From Afifella pfennigii DSM 17143 (GTDB taxonomy: Bacteria; Pseudomonadota; Alphaproteobacteria; Rhizobiales; Afifellaceae), in NCBI RefSeq assembly GCF_000688515.1, contig NZ_JHZK01000016.1:1-64000 (forward strand): a DNA stretch of 64,000 nt. Direction: 5' to 3'. This document shows positions 59,720 to 64,000 of this stretch, one piece after another (the first letter of the stretch is position 1; each line of letters begins with the position of its first letter). The notes beneath the pieces are model-generated. The model worked only from the letters and a program-made list of their open reading frames with translations. It ran no database searches and was not told the origin of the DNA. Both the position numbers and the translations under genes were made by a program.

Positions 59720-60664
59720 ATGGTCCATACCGAAGAACTCAACGTCATCGACGACGCGGAAGCGGCCAAGAAGCGGGCGCTCAAATCCGGCTGGAGCGCC
59801 AGACGCGCCATGCTGGCGGAATTCTGGTTCTATTTCTCCGAGAACAAGGGCGCCGTCATCGGCCTCGTCGTCTTCGTCGCGCTCGTCCTCGTCGCCCTCT
59901 TCGCGCCGCTCTTGGCCCCGCACAGCCCCACCATCCAGAACCGCGACGCGCTGCTTCTGCCGCCCTTCTGGCAGGAGGGCGGCAATGCGGCCTATATCCT
60001 CGGCACCGACGCGGTCGGCCGGGACATGCTCTCGCGCCTCATCTACGGCTCGCGCTTTTCGCTGTTCATCGGCGTCATCGTCGTCTCCGTGGCGCTGACC
60101 GGCGGCATCCTCATCGGCCTCATCGCCGGCTTCTTCCGCGGCTGGGTCGATATCGTCATCATGCGGGTGATGGACGTCATCCTCGCCTTTCCCTCGCTGC
60201 TACTCGCCCTCGTCCTCGTCGCCATCCTCGGCCCCGGCCTCGTCAATGCGATGATCGCGATTGCCCTCGTCCTGCAGCCGCATTTCGTGCGCCTGACACG
60301 GGCCTCCGTGCTCAGCGAGAAATCCAAAGACTATGTGGTCTCCGCGCGCGTCGCCGGGGCCGGGCCCGTGCGTCTGATGGTCAAGACCATCCTGCCCAAC
60401 TGCCTCGCCCCGCTCATCGTGCAGGCGACGCTCTCCTTCTCCACCGCCATCCTCGACGCGGCCGCGCTCGGCTTCCTGGGGATGGGGGCGCAGCCGCCGA
60501 CGCCGGAATGGGGCACCATGCTGGCGGAGGCGCGCGAGTTCATCTTGCGGGCCTGGTGGGTCGTCACCTTCCCCGGCCTTGCCATCCTCGTCACGGTGCT
60601 CGCCATCAACCTCGTCGGCGACGGGCTGCGCGACGCGCTCGATCCGAAGCTGAAGCGGAGCTGA
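59720..60664 (+). CDS. dppC: dipeptide ABC transporter permease DppC
   Basis: A 314-residue permease with the DppC N-terminal OppC_N region (FWFYFSENKGAVIGLVVFVALVLVALFAPLLAPHSP), LGTDAVGRDMLSRLIYGSRFSL, the EAA loop DYVVSARVAGAGPVRLMVKTILPN and the end motif LGMGAQPPTPEWGTML. ATG at 59720 is 7 bases after dppB. dppD follows only after two unrelated genes. Confidence 0.94.
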   Translation: MVHTEELNVIDDAEAAKKRALKSGWSARRAMLAEFWFYFSENKGAVIGLVVFVALVLVALFAPLLAPHSPTIQNRDALLLPPFWQEGGNAAYILGTDAVGRDMLSRLIYGSRFSLFIGVIVVSVALTGGILIGLIAGFFRGWVDIVIMRVMDVILAFPSLLLALVLVAILGPGLVNAMIAIALVLQPHFVRLTRASVLSEKSKDYVVSARVAGAGPVRLMVKTILPNCLAPLIVQATLSFSTAILDAAALGFLGMGAQPPTPEWGTMLAEAREFILRAWWVVTFPGLAILVTVLAINLVGDGLRDALDPKLKRS

Positions 60665-60782
60665 GGGAGGACAGTAATGGCCCACGTCTTTTCAGCCGAC
60701 ACAAAAGAAACGGCGCCGCCGCCGCTTCGCTACACGACGGCGTTACGTTAACCTTCTCTCGGGGACAGAAGGAGAGGCGCCA

Positions 60783-61199
60783 ATGATAAAGTATTTTCTA
60801 AAGGCAATACTAGCGTCGGCGATGATGGCCGCCGGCACGGCTCCGAGCCTTGCCGACAGCTGCTGGGACCACAACGGCTCGCTGCTGCGCCTGAAAGCCA
60901 GCGGCAACCAGCGCTGGCTCTACTACGAGCGGCCGCGCGCCACGCTGCGCCAGGCGGGCGTTGGCCCCGGCACGCTTCTCTTCGACGGGCGCAAGGTCGG
61001 CAACCGCTACGAGGGCAACATCCGCCGCTTCTCGCGCTTCTGTCCGGGCGAGCCGCTCGTCTATTGGGTCGAAGGCCCGGTGCGCTCCGACCAGCTGCAG
61101 GTGACGCTCTTCGGCAGCTACGAGGTGCATGAAAGGTGCCAGCCGACGGGCAGCATGGCCTCCGACCGGCTGGTCTTCACCTATTCGCACCAGTGCTGA
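60783..61199 (+). CDS. hypothetical exported protein inside the dpp operon
   Basis: A 138-residue periplasmic protein with signal peptide (MIKYFLKAILASAMMAAGTA, cleaved near SLA). The mature part has four cysteines and reads SCWDHNGSLLRLKASGNQRWLYYERPRATLRQAGVGPGTLLFDGRKVGNRYEGNIRRFSRFC, a compact beta-rich domain found in several Hyphomicrobiales genomes under unknown function (recalled, not checked). AGGAG lies 8 bases before the ATG. It separates dppC from dppD. Confidence 0.75.
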   Translation: MIKYFLKAILASAMMAAGTAPSLADSCWDHNGSLLRLKASGNQRWLYYERPRATLRQAGVGPGTLLFDGRKVGNRYEGNIRRFSRFCPGEPLVYWVEGPVRSDQLQVTLFGSYEVHERCQPTGSMASDRLVFTYSHQC

Positions 61200-61214
61200 G
61201 GGAACAGGAGAGCG

Positions 61215-61847
61215 ATGGAAGTCGAACTCCTGATCGGTCCCGCCATCGTTGCAGCATTCATCTCGGCGCTTGTCACAATAGTCAGTTGGATCGTCAGCAA
61301 CAGGCGTGAAAGACGACTTGAAGCCGAGCGCAGGGCAGAACGCGTCCGTGATGTACAGTCGGCGCTCCTCGCGGACATCCGCAGCTATCGTCACCGGTAT
61401 TTCGACACGGACCTCGACGCACATCTCGCGAAAGTCGTTGGGCAGATGCAGGCGGCAACCCAGGAGCAACCGTTCACGCCGTTCGTGCCGCGGGAGAACC
61501 GAAGCCTTGTCTGGGCCTCCGTGGCACGAGATGTCCACATCCTGCCGATCGGCGTTATCGATCCGGTAGTGCTTTTCTTCAGTCAGATCGAAACGATCAG
61601 CGCCTTGATAGAAGACCTCCGCAGCGATCGTTACTGGTCGCTCGACGCACCCCGCCGCGAGGCGATGTACCGAGACTATATCTTACTCAGGAAATATTCC
61701 GTCCAGCTCGCAGAAGACGCCGAACGGGCGTTGCTCGCGGCTCTCGGCGTGCCGCCTTCTAGTAGCTCGGTGCCGGCCCCGTCGGACCCGAAATCGGCTT
61801 CGGAGGAGGCGGCGGCTTCGGTCGAGGAGAAAGATGCCCGGACATGA
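61215..61847 (+). CDS. hypothetical membrane-anchored protein inside the dpp operon
   Basis: A 210-residue protein with one N-terminal helix (LLIGPAIVAAFISALVTIVSWIV), a basic coiled segment SNRRERRLEAERRAERVRDVQSALLADIRSYRHR, and a helical remainder. No domain recognised. Codon use looks less GC-biased than in the flanking dpp genes, which suggests separate acquisition. Its last 28 codons overlap a possible short minus-strand gene (61759-61845). Confidence 0.65.
   Translation: MEVELLIGPAIVAAFISALVTIVSWIVSNRRERRLEAERRAERVRDVQSALLADIRSYRHRYFDTDLDAHLAKVVGQMQAATQEQPFTPFVPRENRSLVWASVARDVHILPIGVIDPVVLFFSQIETISALIEDLRSDRYWSLDAPRREAMYRDYILLRKYSVQLAEDAERALLAALGVPPSSSSVPAPSDPKSASEEAAASVEEKDART
61759..61845 (-). 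CDS. possible 28-residue proline-rich peptide (peptide 1)
   Basis: On the minus strand ATG at 61845 follows TAGGA by 8 bases and encodes MSGHLSPRPKPPPPPKPISG followed by PTGPAPSY and a TAG stop. It overlaps the end of the 61215 gene on the other strand. It resembles the peptide at 61938-62006 in its Pro-rich body and GPxPxY end. Coding is not proven. Confidence 0.22.
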   Translation of the reverse strand: MSGHLSPRPKPPPPPKPISGPTGPAPSY

Positions 61848-61937
61848 ATCAATCCTACTATCACGATCTTGTTTGGAACAGGCCGATCGTCGAAAACTGC
61901 GCGCTTTCCGACCAATCCGCAGGTGCTTCGCCGATGC

Positions 61938-62006
61938 CTAGTAGCCGGGCTTCGGACCGTCGGTCTCCGGCAATGCCGGCCTGGGCTTGTCCTGTTCCTG
62001 CCCCAT
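61938..62006 (-). CDS. possible 22-residue proline-rich peptide (peptide 2)
   Basis: Minus-strand ATG at 62006 encodes MGQEQDKPRPALPETDGP followed by KPGY and a TAG stop. The ending GPKPGY parallels GPAPSY of peptide 1, and both stops lie in CTAGTAGC on the plus strand. The ribosome-binding site is poor. It sits just before dppD, on the opposite strand. Confidence 0.2.
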   Translation of the reverse strand: MGQEQDKPRPALPETDGPKPGY

Positions 62007-62055
62007 ATGCGGAAAATAATTCGCAGCCCTTCCGTTTTCAACGCTTGGCCTCTTG

Positions 62056-64000
<1,945 letters not shown>

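Overview
The window is GC-rich, densely coded DNA in which most genes sit in same-strand operons with 4-base ATGA overlaps. Its content (a TAXI-type TRAP transporter, several ABC uptake systems, FCD-type GntR regulators, an ExoD-family protein, CCA-encoding tRNA genes) fits an alphaproteobacterium, most likely of the Hyphomicrobiales. That placement is inferred from gene content only. No rRNA, CRISPR array, phage or complete insertion sequence was seen; the left edge cuts a probable IS5-type transposase.

Layout. (1) 0.3-7.2 kb: a minus-strand amide-utilisation operon (binding protein, ATPase, two permeases, PEP-mutase/isocitrate-lyase-family enzyme, acetamidase/formamidase-family hydrolase), divergent from a GntR regulator, with TTGTATAC-type palindromes between them. 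(2) 7.5-13 kb: a TAXI-TRAP operon with fused permease, universal stress protein and class III aminotransferase. (3) 13-19 kb: a conserved unknown gene, tRNA-Gln and tRNA-Pro, small genes, a LysR regulator, an archaeal-type (type II) GAPDH and an L,D-transpeptidase. (4) 19-26.7 kb: a copper-handling island: CopB-like P-type ATPase, two YHS proteins, a Met-rich EF-hand protein, several tiny exported or membrane proteins, cytochrome c and a multicopper oxidase. (5) 26.7-33.1 kb: five menaquinone genes, menF-menD-menB-menC with a convergent menE. (6) 33.4-39.1 kb: a TVP38-type membrane protein, then a coupled set of ATP-grasp ligase, FemAB-like transferase, flippase and CelD-like GNAT. (7) 39.1-55 kb: a large catabolic island. 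(8) 55-64 kb: ExoD and PAP2 proteins, then a dipeptide ABC operon dppABC...DF, interrupted by two unknown genes and running off the right edge.

The most interesting part is 39-55 kb. Two minus-strand operons flank a GntR regulator and a RidA/COG0523 GTPase pair. Each operon's promoter region carries the same 17-bp dyad GATCACA-N3-TGTGATC beside an identical TTGACAATC block. One operon encodes a NitT/TauT-type ABC transporter, an octopine-dehydrogenase-type oxidoreductase, a dipicolinate-synthase-A homologue, a dihydropyrimidinase-like cyclic amidase, a protein of unknown function, a tautomerase, a cysteine hydrolase fused to a VOC domain, and a cytosine-deaminase-like amidohydrolase. The other encodes a muconate-lactonising/racemase-type enzyme, an M24 creatinase-like protein lacking three of five metal ligands, and a chlorohydrolase-type amidohydrolase. 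I infer one regulon for uptake and stepwise hydrolysis of a nitrogen-containing ring or amide; the substrate is unknown.
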